Shown in pieces: positions 18,129 to 27,155 of a DNA stretch of 64,000 bases. Where the stretch lies: positions 62,001-126,000 of the forward strand of contig NZ_NWUW01000010.1 of the NCBI RefSeq assembly GCF_002746455.1. The letters are read 5' to 3'. The notes under the pieces are model-generated. The model saw nothing but the letters and a program-made list of their open reading frames with translations, was not told the origin of the DNA and made no database searches. Origin of the DNA: Bacillus fungorum. GTDB taxonomy: Bacteria; Bacillota; Bacilli; Bacillales; Bacillaceae_G. The position numbers were made by a program, and so were the translations under genes. The stretch's first letter is position 1. The number at the start of each line of letters is the position of its first letter.

Positions 18129-19136
18129 GTGAAAAAATTAATAGCTATTTTTTGCATCATGCTACTAGCTGTTTTCACATTTGCTGCTTGCAGTAGTAAA
18201 AAAGAAAGTACGAAAGAACAAACTCAAAATGTTCGCGTCGGTGAAGTTACCCATTCTCTCTTCTATGCCCCCTTATATGTCGGGATTGAAAAAGGATTTT
18301 TTAAAGATGAAAGATTAAATGTTGACCTCCAAACAACAGCTGGCGGAGATAAAACGATGACCGCCCTATTATCTGGCGGAATTGATATTGCTCTCGTCGG
18401 TTCTGAAACGTCCATTTACGTTCATCAACAAGGTGCAAAAGACCCTGTCATTAACTTCGCGCAACTTACACAAACAGATGGAACATTTTTAGTTTCGCGT
18501 AAAAAATTAGACTCTTTTAATTGGAATGACGTAAAAGGTGTTACGTTTTTAGGACAGCGTAAAGGCGGCATGCCGCAAATGGTTGGAGAATACGTTTTAA
18601 AGAAAAATGGCATTGATCCTCACAAAGATACAAACTTAATTCAAAACATCGAATTTGCTAACATTGCAAGTGCCTTTGCATCTGGTACTGGAGAATTTGT
18701 ACAGCTCTTTGAACCGACTGCAAGTATATTCGAAAAAGAAGGAAAAGGTTATATCGTCGCCTCGTTCGGAGCTGAATCTGGTACTGTTCCTTATACAACG
18801 TTCATGGCAAAGGAAAGTTTCTTAAAAAAGGATAAAGCTGCTGCTGAAAAATTCACACGTGCGCTCTATAAAGCACAACAATGGGTTGATACACATAGCC
18901 CAGAAGAGATTGCTGATGCCGTTTCTCCGTTATTTAAAGACACTTCAAAAGACATTACAGTAAAAGTAATTGAACGGTATAAAAAGCAACATTCTTATGC
19001 GACAAATCCGCTATTAGATGCTGAAGAATGGAAACAGCTCCAAACGATTATGAAAGAAGCTGGCGAATTACAAAAAGAAGTTCCACATGAAGCGCTCGTC
19101 AATACAAAAATTGCCGAAAGCGTTATTAAGAAATAG
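18129..19136 (+). CDS. NitT/TauT-type ABC substrate-binding lipoprotein
   Basis: A 335-residue protein with the signal and lipobox FAAC (Cys21), then a periplasmic-binding fold of the NMT1/SsuA type (GVEKGFFKDE-like opening, GGDKTMTALLSGGIDIALVG). The start is GTG 18129, eight bases after AGGAGGT; upstream in-frame starts lack an SD and would bury the signal peptide. It is first in a three-gene importer operon. Sulfonates, nitrate or pyrimidine precursors are all family substrates, and no riboswitch is present to choose between them. Confidence 0.88.
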   Translation: MKKLIAIFCIMLLAVFTFAACSSKKESTKEQTQNVRVGEVTHSLFYAPLYVGIEKGFFKDERLNVDLQTTAGGDKTMTALLSGGIDIALVGSETSIYVHQQGAKDPVINFAQLTQTDGTFLVSRKKLDSFNWNDVKGVTFLGQRKGGMPQMVGEYVLKKNGIDPHKDTNLIQNIEFANIASAFASGTGEFVQLFEPTASIFEKEGKGYIVASFGAESGTVPYTTFMAKESFLKKDKAAAEKFTRALYKAQQWVDTHSPEEIADAVSPLFKDTSKDITVKVIERYKKQHSYATNPLLDAEEWKQLQTIMKEAGELQKEVPHEALVNTKIAESVIKK

Positions 19137-19147
19137 AGGCGAAGTGT

Positions 19148-19912
19148 ATGAGCTTTTTACAAATACGTAACGTTTCTCACTGCTTTTTCGCAAAAGAGAA
19201 TGCCAAATTGATTCTCGAAGATATGAGCTTACAAGTGGAAGAAGGCGAATTTATTTCTATACTCGGTCCAAGTGGTTGCGGCAAAACGACACTCCTCTCC
19301 ATTATTGCCGGGCTGCTCGATCCAATTGAAGGTATCGTCTTTTTAGATGGTGAGCCCATTACAACGAAAACTCCATCTATGGGGTATATGTTGCAGCAAG
19401 ATTACTTGTTCCCATGGAAGACAATTGAAGAAAATATAATGCTTGGACTTCACACCCGAAAAATGTACGATGAACAAACGAAAAAACATACTTTACAGCT
19501 TTTAAAGCAAGTCGGTCTACATGGTGTAGAAGAACAATACCCTCGTGAACTATCCGGCGGTATGCGTCAACGTGCCGCTCTCGTTCGAACGTTAGCGACC
19601 GATCCGAAAATTTTATTGCTAGATGAGCCATTCTCTGCGCTCGATTATCAAACGAAATTGAAACTAGAAGATCTCGTTTTCAACTTACTACGCAAATATA
19701 AGAAAACTTCACTACTCGTGACACATGATATTGAAGAAGCAATTGCGATGAGTGATCGTATTTATTTACTACAAGCGAACCCTGGAAAAATTGCCAAAAT
19801 ATTTATCGTCCCAGAAAGTATCCGTTCCTTATCACCGTTAGAATCACGCCACCACCACGACTTCCCATCCCTCTTCCAAGATATATGGAAGGAGCTGGAG
19901 CGCCTTGGATAA
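19148..19912 (+). CDS. NitT/TauT-type ABC importer ATPase
   Basis: A 254-residue ATPase with Walker [11 protein letters not shown]-loop [10 protein letters not shown], signature [11 protein letters not shown], Walker B ILLLDEP and H-loop VTHDIEEA. Together these match SsuB/TauB/ThiZ-type ATPases. It starts 11 bases after the binding protein gene and overlaps the permease gene by eight bases. Confidence 0.92.
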   Translation: MSFLQIRNVSHCFFAKENAKLILEDMSLQVEEGEFISILGPSGCGKTTLLSIIAGLLDPIEGIVFLDGEPITTKTPSMGYMLQQDYLFPWKTIEENIMLGLHTRKMYDEQTKKHTLQLLKQVGLHGVEEQYPRELSGGMRQRAALVRTLATDPKILLLDEPFSALDYQTKLKLEDLVFNLLRKYKKTSLLVTHDIEEAIAMSDRIYLLQANPGKIAKIFIVPESIRSLSPLESRHHHDFPSLFQDIWKELERLG

Positions 19913-20711
19913 TATAAAGCAACTACATGAACAGTTTCGGAAGAAAGAACGCAGGAGCGCATGGTTAGCCAGGTCTTTACAACTTTTACTACTCATTCTT
20001 TTCTTTGCACTATGGGAAATAGCTAGCAAAAAAGAGTGGATTGATCCTTTACTCTTTAGCTCGCCTTCAAGCATTTGGAATCTCTTCCTTAGTAAATGGA
20101 TTGACGGTTCGCTTTGGGTTCACATATGGACGACATTACTTGAAACGGGAGTAGGCTTCATTCTTGGAACAGTGCTCGGTGCTATTATCGCGACTTTCCT
20201 TTGGTGGATACCGCTTCTCGCCCGCGTACTTGATCCATATCTTGTCGTCCTAAACGCCATGCCAAAAGTGGCACTTGGTCCTATTATCATTGTCATCTTC
20301 GGTGCAAATATTTCTTCTTCGATTGCAATGGGGGTAATCATTTCCATCATCATTACCATTCTCGTTATTTACAGTGCATTTCAAGAAGTCGATTCTAACT
20401 ATATAAAAGTGATGGACACATTTGGCGCAAATAAATGGCAATGTTATAAGCAAGTTATTCTTCCTGCATCCTTCCCAGCCATTATTTCAACGTTAAAAGT
20501 AAACGTCGGCTTATCATGGGTCGGTGTTATATTCGGCGAGCTTCTCGTCTCTAAACAAGGTCTTGGCTACTTAATTAGCTACGGGTTCCAAGTATTTAAT
20601 TTCACTCTCGTCTTACTGAGCGTACTACTCACCTGTGTCCTCGCAACACTGATGTATGTGTTTGTCGAGGCATTTGAAAAACTTCTAATTGGAAAACGAA
20701 AAAAAAGCTGA
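19905..20711 (+). CDS. NitT/TauT-type ABC importer permease
   Basis: A 268-residue permease with six helices. The cytoplasmic EAA-loop region reads [19 protein letters not shown]. The TTG start at 19905 overlaps the ATPase gene and follows AAGGAGCTGGAG; no ATG is available before the first helix. It completes the importer and is followed by a shared terminator. Confidence 0.9.
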   Translation: MDNIKQLHEQFRKKERRSAWLARSLQLLLLILFFALWEIASKKEWIDPLLFSSPSSIWNLFLSKWIDGSLWVHIWTTLLETGVGFILGTVLGAIIATFLWWIPLLARVLDPYLVVLNAMPKVALGPIIIVIFGANISSSIAMGVIISIIITILVIYSAFQEVDSNYIKVMDTFGANKWQCYKQVILPASFPAIISTLKVNVGLSWVGVIFGELLVSKQGLGYLISYGFQVFNFTLVLLSVLLTCVLATLMYVFVEAFEKLLIGKRKKS

Positions 20712-20741
20712 CTTAGAGCAATAGACTATAGTCAGCTTCTT
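20702..20741. terminator. Bidirectional terminator
   Basis: AAGCTGACT and AGTCAGCTT arms with an A run before and a T-rich tail after, between convergent genes. Confidence 0.75.
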
Positions 20742-20744
20742 TCT

Positions 20745-20981
20745 TTACCTTTTATCACACATCTTTGTTTCATTTGTAACGCTGCCATTCGCAACTGTAA
20801 CTGTATGGAAACAATCTTTCACACGTACTGTAACGACATTTTCTTTTCGATCTATTACATGATAATCATCATACTTTTTATTTAATGCACTACGAATTTG
20901 CTCCCCTTCAAAAATCGGAAAACCATGAGACATTACCCAAATGAGACCAGCAACAGCAAGAATCGTTTTCATACGTTTCAT
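20745..20981 (-). CDS. Small exported or membrane-anchored hypothetical protein
   Basis: A 78-residue protein with a basic N-terminus and one hydrophobic segment (ILAVAGLIWVMS), then a short domain with two cysteines (KDCF and KMCDKR) that could form a disulfide outside the cell. GAGGAGG precedes ATG 20981. Family not recognised. Confidence 0.65.
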   Translation of the reverse strand: MKRMKTILAVAGLIWVMSHGFPIFEGEQIRSALNKKYDDYHVIDRKENVVTVRVKDCFHTVTVANGSVTNETKMCDKR

Positions 20982-21210
20982 TACCTCCTCGAGAGTAAAC
21001 TTATAGTCCCTACAATATGCGCATTATAATTGTGTCTATTTTGTGACATTTTTATACTAATTCTATTTTATAGTGATAGTTCCTTCTTCTTTTTAATAAA
21101 AAAGACAGAATTTTCTATTTTATCGACATAAAAAGACTCAAAGAACTAGAATTCTTTACGTTTTCTTGGCTAACATATATGAAACATATAACTCACATTA
21201 GTGTCCACTA

Positions 21211-21747
21211 TTATTCATATACTGTAAACTGCGGTTTACTCGGATGATCTTTAACTAGCGCATCTTCTGGAAACTTTGAAACCTTTCGATATAGAGCAAT
21301 ATCACCGATACAACCTGCTGTTAGTAGAATTCCTAAAAATGAAAGTGGCTCCAGATTCATAGCTAATCCCAACACAATTGGCAAAATTCCAGTCGGTAAA
21401 AACGGCAACATTAACACTTTCTTCATTTGCTTTACTGTAATTTCTTTTTTAGAATGAGCGTATGCAACACCTAACTTCCAATTGACGCCCCATTTTAGTT
21501 CACTCCACGGAACACCTCCGATATAGTGAAATCCTATTAAATGTATCGCTTCATGAATACAAACGAGAACAATCATTGCGATAATAAAAAGAAACATGGT
21601 TAATAGCGTAATTTCAAGTTGAAATCCGCCTAAAAGAAATATATGCAAATAACTAATTCCAATCGCCAAAGCAATTGTTATAAAAAATAAATAAAAGTTT
21701 AATTTAACCATCGAAATAGTAACAGTCGTTTCTTTTCCTTTATCCAC
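21211..21747 (-). CDS. DUF3267 membrane protein with HExxH motif
   Basis: A 178-residue protein with about five hydrophobic segments and HEAIH within a membrane helix, followed by GGVPWSELKWG. This is the DUF3267 pattern of putative zinc metalloproteases. The GTG at 21747 sits six bases after AGGAGG; an ATG further upstream lacks an SD and would add an odd hydrophobic leader. Its protease activity is unproven for the family. Confidence 0.78.
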   Translation of the reverse strand: MDKGKETTVTISMVKLNFYLFFITIALAIGISYLHIFLLGGFQLEITLLTMFLFIIAMIVLVCIHEAIHLIGFHYIGGVPWSELKWGVNWKLGVAYAHSKKEITVKQMKKVLMLPFLPTGILPIVLGLAMNLEPLSFLGILLTAGCIGDIALYRKVSKFPEDALVKDHPSKPQFTVYE

Positions 21748-21858
21748 CCTCTCCCTCCTAATATATAAATATACATATAAAAAAATTATAATATAGCCAA
21801 AATTATGTAAAGATATATTTACATTTGATCTTACACACAAAAAAAGAAACCGGCCACT

Positions 21859-22338
21859 TTACTTCGTAAAACAGCCGATTTCTTCTATATGTTTCATCGT
21901 ACGCGCTAATACATCGTCGCGCATTATAAAGCTAAATTTTCTATCCGTTTTAATGTTGTCAGGAATGTGTTTTAATAAAACAGACCCCTTCGTTTCTTCG
22001 TAATGCGTATGTTCTTCTACTGCACTAATCGTTGCAAAATAAATGTTTTTAATAATTATTTTGTCTTTTCCAGATACTTTATATTGTCCTAAGTAAGTTA
22101 AATCAGAAACTATGCCGCCGGTTTCTTCATGAACCTCTCGAACTGCCGCTTCTTCCGGTGTTTCCCCTAATTCTACTTTACCACCTGGAAATTCAAGACC
22201 GCGACGTAAATGATGCGTTAATAACCATTGATCCCCGTACCGGCATACAACCCAAACATGCTTTGGCTCAGGAGAAAATGGATAACGTTCAAACGATAAT
22301 TGTACAGTATTGTGGTAATAATCTTTAAATTTGTACAT
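21859..22338 (-). CDS. ytkD: YtkD-type Nudix hydrolase
   Basis: A 159-residue Nudix protein. The Nudix box starts GGKVELGET and ends REVHEETGG with all catalytic glutamates present. The opening YKFKDYYHNTVQLSFE and the KYVSGKDKIIIKNIYF-like middle follow B. subtilis YtkD closely. YtkD is known to hydrolyse oxidised nucleotides and to remove pyrophosphate from RNA 5' ends. Monocistronic. Confidence 0.88.
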   Translation of the reverse strand: MYKFKDYYHNTVQLSFERYPFSPEPKHVWVVCRYGDQWLLTHHLRRGLEFPGGKVELGETPEEAAVREVHEETGGIVSDLTYLGQYKVSGKDKIIIKNIYFATISAVEEHTHYEETKGSVLLKHIPDNIKTDRKFSFIMRDDVLARTMKHIEEIGCFTK

Positions 22339-22422
22339 GCCATTACTCCCCTATTGATGGTTACAAGTTTTTCCTACCACAAATTGTAGCATATTCTCGC
22401 TTTTCTGCATAATATTATCCAA

Positions 22423-22740
22423 TTATAATCCATTGATTATTCCCATTTGCGCGACTAATTCTTTCGTCTCATGATTTCCTAAATCATAAATCATTTTATA
22501 TGCTTTTTGTAGTTGTTCATCATATCGGTCATTATTAGAATCGTGATGATACTCAACAAATGGAACGTGAGAACGTACAAATGAACCTAAATCCTCTACA
22601 TATGCTTGATCGAAGTACTCTCTCAGCTCCGTAATTTCCTCATCACTTGCGGAAATCTCAAAATTATACGTATCCGCCGTCTTCACTTGTGAAATTTGAC
22701 CGTTTCCTATTGATATATAATATGTTTTTTTCTGCTCCAT
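22423..22740 (-). CDS. Hypothetical cytoplasmic protein
   Basis: A 105-residue soluble acidic protein starting MEQKKTYYISIG. GAAGGGTG lies just before ATG 22740; an in-frame ATG further upstream has no SD. There is a histidine-rich HHDSNNDRYDEQ segment in the middle and helical character after it. Divergent from ytzI. Family not recognised. Confidence 0.68.
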   Translation of the reverse strand: MEQKKTYYISIGNGQISQVKTADTYNFEISASDEEITELREYFDQAYVEDLGSFVRSHVPFVEYHHDSNNDRYDEQLQKAYKMIYDLGNHETKELVAQMGIINGL

Positions 22741-22823
22741 GTAACACCCTTCTTTCATCCTTTTAATTTCTATTGTTTTCATCAATTACAAAATTATGTA
22801 AAATAAAGAAAAGGAGGGATTTT

Positions 22824-22973
22824 ATGCTCAAAATATTAATTATCGGCATTATCATCGTCCTAGTCATACTAGTACTCTCCGTCATGACGATTAATAAAGG
22901 CTACGCTTATAAACATTCTATTGATAAACTAGAAGATAACCCTTATACAAAAAATAATAAGGAGGATTTATAA
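22824..22973 (+). CDS. ytzI: YtzI-like tiny membrane protein
   Basis: A 49-residue protein: one hydrophobic helix and then NKGYAYKHSIDKLEDNP, the tail typical of Bacillus YtzI proteins. AAGGAGGGA sits before ATG 22824. It heads the run of DUF3953 genes, with the next gene starting two bases after its stop. Function unknown. Confidence 0.65.
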   Translation: MLKILIIGIIIVLVILVLSVMTINKGYAYKHSIDKLEDNPYTKNNKEDL

Positions 22974-22974
22974 T

Positions 22975-23205
22975 ATACTTCGCGTACTTCGCATCGTAAT
23001 CGCGCTCACTGTGATTATTATGTCGGCAATCGGATTATATACAGGTCAAAATAATTTTTTACCTCTTTCCCAGTTTCTATTAGGAGCTTTAATGTTCCTC
23101 ATTGCAATAGAACAAATAAAAAAGAAGGATGCAGGAACAGGGTTTATTTGCATTATTACCGGTGCTTTCCTTTGGATTGTTCTCATCATTATCTATATAA
23201 AATAA
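22975..23205 (+). CDS. DUF3953 membrane protein, copy 1, apparent ATA start
   Basis: From ATA 22975 the frame gives 76 residues, exactly the length of copies 2 and 4, and it aligns with them from the first codon (ILRVLRIVIAL against MLKGLRIAFSL). The SD AAGGAGGA (22959-22966) is eight bases before the ATA. The first conventional start, GTG 23011, has no SD and would delete most of the first helix. Three helices in total. Either AUA is used or the copy is poorly translated. Confidence 0.75.
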   Translation: MLRVLRIVIALTVIIMSAIGLYTGQNNFLPLSQFLLGALMFLIAIEQIKKKDAGTGFICIITGAFLWIVLIIIYIK

Positions 23206-23219
23206 AAGGAGGTACATGC

Positions 23220-23450
23220 ATGCTAAAAGGATTACGGATTGCTTTTTCACTTATTGCGTTATCTATAGCAATCTATAGCTTTTTTACTGGTAATAGAGAA
23301 ATGATGCCTTATATGTTCATCTTCTTAGGAGCTATGGCCCTCACCATAAGTTTAGAGGAAATATTAAAACAGCAAACAGGAGGTAGTGTGCTTGCTCTAC
23401 TAGCTGGAGCCGCTGCTTTATTTATTGGTTTCACAGAAATATTCCGGTAA
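23220..23450 (+). CDS. DUF3953 membrane protein, copy 2
   Basis: A 76-residue protein with three helices; the middle shows the family pattern MPYMFIFLGAMALTISLEEI. GGAGG precedes ATG 23220, fifteen bases after copy 1. DUF3953 proteins are common in the B. cereus group and have no known function. Confidence 0.78.
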   Translation: MLKGLRIAFSLIALSIAIYSFFTGNREMMPYMFIFLGAMALTISLEEILKQQTGGSVLALLAGAAALFIGFTEIFR

Positions 23451-23472
23451 ATAGTCTAAAGGAGGCTATACA

Positions 23473-23724
23473 ATGCTAACTCTAACTAAATTACGGATTT
23501 TTTTAGCACTTTTCACGCTTCTCATACTCTCTCTTTGCACTTATATCCAGATTACCGATCATTTCTCACTTCTCCCATACGTACAATTTATTCTCAGTTG
23601 TTCCTTTATTCTTCTAGGAATGAATGAACTGAAATCTGGAAGAAAATCAATGAGTATTCCGTATTTTTTCGTTTCTAGCCTTATATTCTTCGTTTTAATA
23701 TCGAACTACTTTTGCTATATGTAG
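23473..23724 (+). CDS. DUF3953 membrane protein, copy 3, most divergent
   Basis: An 83-residue three-helix protein. It keeps LLPYVQFILSCSFILLGMNELKSGRKS, matching the family centre, but differs from its neighbours elsewhere and ends in a longer tail. GGAGG precedes ATG 23473. Confidence 0.72.
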   Translation: MLTLTKLRIFLALFTLLILSLCTYIQITDHFSLLPYVQFILSCSFILLGMNELKSGRKSMSIPYFFVSSLIFFVLISNYFCYM

Positions 23725-23810
23725 AATGAAACTTTGAGCAATTTAGCATATGTTTAAGCATGTTTATACTTACTTTTGTTATTCCATCTATTCTTTTAAA
23801 GGGGGATTCC

Positions 23811-24041
23811 ATGTTAAAAAACATTCAAATTATAATCGCCACTATCGCTCTTATTCTCGCCTTATTTAGCCTCTTTGCAAACTTCACTATTCTTTTACCT
23901 TACGTGTTTATCCTTTTAAGCATTATGTTTATCCTTTTCGGAATTGATGAAATAAAACAACAACAAAAAGCAAAAGCATTTGTTTATTTTCTTGGTTCTG
24001 CCTTTGTTTTATATGTTGGTATATCTAGTTTATTTTCATAA
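23811..24041 (+). CDS. DUF3953 membrane protein, copy 4
   Basis: A 76-residue three-helix protein with LLPYVFILLSIMFILFGIDEI, the family core. GGGGGA lies seven bases before ATG 23811. The 86-base gap to copy 3 could hold its own promoter. It ends at the terminator shared with luxS. Confidence 0.78.
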   Translation: MLKNIQIIIATIALILALFSLFANFTILLPYVFILLSIMFILFGIDEIKQQQKAKAFVYFLGSAFVLYVGISSLFS

Positions 24042-24072
24042 AAAGAAGAAGATGGTCACTCTTAATAAAATA

Positions 24073-24103
24073 AAAAAACTGCCCTTTCACAGGCAGTTTT
24101 TCC
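24073..24103. terminator. Terminator after the DUF3953 array
   Basis: AAACTGCC and GGCAGTTT arms around CTTTCACA, with A and T runs on both sides, so it can act on both strands. Confidence 0.85.
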
Positions 24104-24129
24104 TTCTTATCCCGATTGGTTCAACTAAT

Positions 24130-24171
24130 AATCAGTGGGTGATAGGGCCCATCCCCCATCACCCACTGATT
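24130..24171. repeat. 14-base perfect inverted repeat downstream of luxS
   Basis: AATCAGTGGGTGAT and ATCACCCACTGATT around AGGGCCCATCCCCC. It is GC-rich and very stable but has no T run, so it is probably an mRNA 3' end protector or part of a double terminator. Confidence 0.6.
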
Positions 24172-24182
24172 AAAGTTTCACT

Positions 24183-24656
24183 TTATCCAAACACTTTCTC
24201 AAGTTCATTTTTATCTTGGCTTAACCAGAAGTTCATTAAGCGTTGTGCTCCTTCTAAGTCGTGAAGCTTCGCTTGGCCACATTGTGTTTCATTTGCAGCT
24301 GGAATTTCTGTAATTTGAACCGCATCTTTTAATGTTAATTCTAATAAATCAATAATTTCTCGAACTGTTGGTGTTCCGCTTACTACAAGATAGTATCCTG
24401 TTTGGCAGCCCATCGGTGAAATATCGATAATATCAAAATGCGGATAACGATCAATATATTTACGTAGATTAAATGCTAATAAATGTTCTAACGTATGAAT
24501 AACATCTGGTTTCATTGCTTGTTTATTCGGTTGGCAGAAACGAATATCAAATTTATTTACAATACCGTCACTACCTACATTGTGAACTCCACAATGTCTT
24601 ACATAAGGCGCCTTTACAATCGTATGATCTAATTCAAAGCTTTCTACTGATGGCAT
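24183..24656 (-). CDS. luxS: S-ribosylhomocysteine lyase
   Basis: A 157-residue LuxS with the metal site HTLEH (His54, His58) and Cys126 in the ETQCGQ motif. It cleaves S-ribosylhomocysteine to homocysteine and DPD, the precursor of autoinducer-2, completing the SAM cycle that metK starts. The start ATG 24656 is supported by GGGAGAG. Monocistronic. Confidence 0.97.
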   Translation of the reverse strand: MPSVESFELDHTIVKAPYVRHCGVHNVGSDGIVNKFDIRFCQPNKQAMKPDVIHTLEHLLAFNLRKYIDRYPHFDIIDISPMGCQTGYYLVVSGTPTVREIIDLLELTLKDAVQITEIPAANETQCGQAKLHDLEGAQRLMNFWLSQDKNELEKVFG

Positions 24657-24784
24657 ACAACATCTCTCCCGCTTTTAATTTAATTCCGTTATATCCAATA
24701 TGATATAACGGAAATGCACATTAGTAAAGTATTATGTACAGTCGTGCTATAATACTTTAAGAATATGCTGAAAAGGAGACCGTT

Positions 24785-25021
24785 ATGAAACAGATTTTTA
24801 TTGGGATTATACGCTTTTATCAAAAATTTATTTCTCCGATGACACCACCAACGTGTCGCTTTTATCCGACTTGTTCTCATTACGGATTAGAGGCATTTCA
24901 AAAACATGGTGCACTCAAAGGCTTTTGGCTTACTTGTACGCGTATATTAAAATGTCACCCTTTCCACCCGGGAGGATTTGATCCTGTCCCAGATAAAAAG
25001 GATGACAAAGTAAATTCTTAA
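24785..25021 (+). CDS. yidD: Membrane protein insertion efficiency factor YidD
   Basis: A 78-residue YidD with the family signature [11 protein letters not shown] and the later [13 protein letters not shown]. It is an amphipathic peripheral protein that assists YidC-dependent insertion. AAGGAG precedes ATG 24785. Its stop overlaps the converging carbonic anhydrase stop by four bases, so no terminator separates them. Confidence 0.93.
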   Translation: MKQIFIGIIRFYQKFISPMTPPTCRFYPTCSHYGLEAFQKHGALKGFWLTCTRILKCHPFHPGGFDPVPDKKDDKVNS

Positions 25022-25581
25022 TTGTCGTAACCATTCACAACTAAATCTAATTTTCCTGTATCAGGATCGATAACAAGACCGTGAACAGGCACTTCTTCTG
25101 GAAGTAATGGATGGTTGCGAAGTATTGATACGCTATGTTCTACACTTTCTTCTACACTAGAGAACCCTTGTAGGAATCTTTCTAAATCGATTCCAGAATA
25201 ACGAAGTGTATCTAATTTCTCATTTGTTATACCGCGCTCTTTCATCTTCTCAATTGTACTGCTTGCTTGAATTTTTGCCATACCACAATCGTGGTGACCA
25301 ACTACACAAACTTCATCAGCACCAAGTTCATATACAGCAACTAAAATACTACGCATAATACTTCCGAAAGGATGTGAAATAACAGCGCCTGCTACTTTAA
25401 TAATTTTCACATCACCGTTACGCATATTCATCGCTTTTGGTAATAATTCAACAAGACGAGTATCCATACAAGAGATAATTACCATTTTTTTATTCGGGAA
25501 TTTTCCTGTTTCATACTCTTCGTATCTTTTCTCTTCAACGAATTTTTCATTGTATTGTAAAATCTCTTCTAATGACTTCAT
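25018..25581 (-). CDS. Beta-class carbonic anhydrase
   Basis: A 187-residue beta-carbonic anhydrase. Zinc ligands are Cys38 (SCMDTR, with Asp40 and Arg42 as the catalytic dyad), His96 and Cys99 (GHHDCGM). It interconverts CO2 and bicarbonate in the cytoplasm. It has the length and motifs of the compact YtiB-type subgroup. It overlaps yidD tail to tail. Confidence 0.92.
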   Translation of the reverse strand: MKSLEEILQYNEKFVEEKRYEEYETGKFPNKKMVIISCMDTRLVELLPKAMNMRNGDVKIIKVAGAVISHPFGSIMRSILVAVYELGADEVCVVGHHDCGMAKIQASSTIEKMKERGITNEKLDTLRYSGIDLERFLQGFSSVEESVEHSVSILRNHPLLPEEVPVHGLVIDPDTGKLDLVVNGYDN

Positions 25582-25805
25582 AATAAAAAACCCTCTTTTC
25601 TCTCATTTACATTACTTATATAGTGTACCAAAATTAAAAAAACTCAAAAAGTATATTGCATTATAGTAAAAATAGGATGTTTTCAGATAATCGACATAAT
25701 TCTTTCAAAATATACACACACCTTTGTAACAAGTCCCCTCTATTTTAAACGTATTTTCACTATAAACTGATTGTAGATAATGTAAAAAAGGAGTGAATAT
25801 TCATT

Positions 25806-27155
25806 ATGTCCGACGTTCTGTTACTGAGTCGTTTTCAATTTGCAATTACTATTTTTTATCACTTTTTATTTGTACCTTTGACAATCGGACTTGTCATTTT
25901 AGTAGCATGTATGGAAACTCAATACGCCCGCACATTGAATCCAACATACCGTAAACTGGCAAATTTCTGGGGTAAATTATTTACAATTAACTTCGTAATG
26001 GGGATTATAACCGGGATTACGATGGAATTCCAATTTGGAACAAACTGGTCTGAGTACTCCAAATATATGGGAGACATTTTTGGATCACCTCTTGCAATTG
26101 AAGCACTCGTTGCCTTCTTCTTAGAATCTACTTTCATGGGAATATGGTTATTCGGTAAAGACAAAATTTCACCAAAGTTCCGTGCCTTCTGTATGTGGAT
26201 GGTTGCACTTGGAACAAATATTTCCGCACTTTGGATTATTACAGCAAATGGTTTTATGCAAAACCCTGTTGGCTATGTAGTACGTAATGGCCGCGCTGAA
26301 TTAAATGATTTCTGGGCACTCGTTACAAATCCATATGCTTGGAACATGTTCTTCCATACTGTCATTGGTTGTTATATCGTAGGTGCTTTCTTCGTTATGG
26401 CAATTAGTGCCTATCACTTATTGCGTAAAAATGAAGTGGAATTCTTCAAAAAATCATTTAAGTTTGGTTTAATGTTAGGCTTATTCGCCGCAACAATTAC
26501 ACCGTTTATGGGACATCAATCTGGTGTATCAGCAGCTAAATATCAACCTGCAAAAGGAGCTGCGATGGAAGCAGTTTGGGAAACTGGAAAAGGACAAGGC
26601 TTCTCAATTGTTCAAATTCCTGATGTGAAAAATGAGAAAAACTTTGAATTCCTTACGATTCCAAAACTCGGAAGCTTCTTCTATACAAACTCATTTGATG
26701 GCGAAATTGTTGGTTTAAAAGATATTCCGAAAGATGAACGTCCAAATGTTAACCTCGTGTATTATAGCTTCCGCTTAATGGTTGCACTTGGTATGTTCTT
26801 TATGGCATTAACTTGGTATGGCTTCTATTTAAACCGAAAAGGAAAACTAGAAAACTCAAAACGTTATTTAAAAATTACAATATGGTCTGTCTTACTGCCA
26901 TACATTGCGATTAATGCTGGCTGGATTGTCGCTGAAGTAGGTCGTCAACCTTGGACAGTATATAAACTAATGCGTACAGCAGAATCTGTATCGCCTATAT
27001 CTGTCCCGCAAATTTGGTTCTCATTAATTAGTTTAATTTTGTTCTACACTTTACTTTTAATCGCAGACGTATACTTAATGCTGAAGTTCGCGAAAAAAGG
27101 ACCTGCAGCATTAGAAGAACATGCTACTGAGGGAGGCGTGGCTCATGTCTCATGA
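25806..27155 (+). CDS. cydA: Cytochrome bd ubiquinol oxidase subunit I
   Basis: A 449-residue CydA with nine helices. The N-terminal FQFAITIFYHFLFVPLTIGL carries a haem ligand histidine, GHQSG lies in the Q-loop region and GWIVAEVGRQPW is the family signature. The short Q-loop is the Gram-positive type. It oxidises quinol at low oxygen without pumping protons. AAAGGAG precedes ATG 25806; overlaps cydB by 11 bases. Confidence 0.95.
   Translation: MSDVLLLSRFQFAITIFYHFLFVPLTIGLVILVACMETQYARTLNPTYRKLANFWGKLFTINFVMGIITGITMEFQFGTNWSEYSKYMGDIFGSPLAIEALVAFFLESTFMGIWLFGKDKISPKFRAFCMWMVALGTNISALWIITANGFMQNPVGYVVRNGRAELNDFWALVTNPYAWNMFFHTVIGCYIVGAFFVMAISAYHLLRKNEVEFFKKSFKFGLMLGLFAATITPFMGHQSGVSAAKYQPAKGAAMEAVWETGKGQGFSIVQIPDVKNEKNFEFLTIPKLGSFFYTNSFDGEIVGLKDIPKDERPNVNLVYYSFRLMVALGMFFMALTWYGFYLNRKGKLENSKRYLKITIWSVLLPYIAINAGWIVAEVGRQPWTVYKLMRTAESVSPISVPQIWFSLISLILFYTLLLIADVYLMLKFAKKGPAALEEHATEGGVAHVS

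Noticed and set aside
24515..24703. Plus-strand frame over luxS
   Set aside because: Antisense shadow of luxS; no SD.
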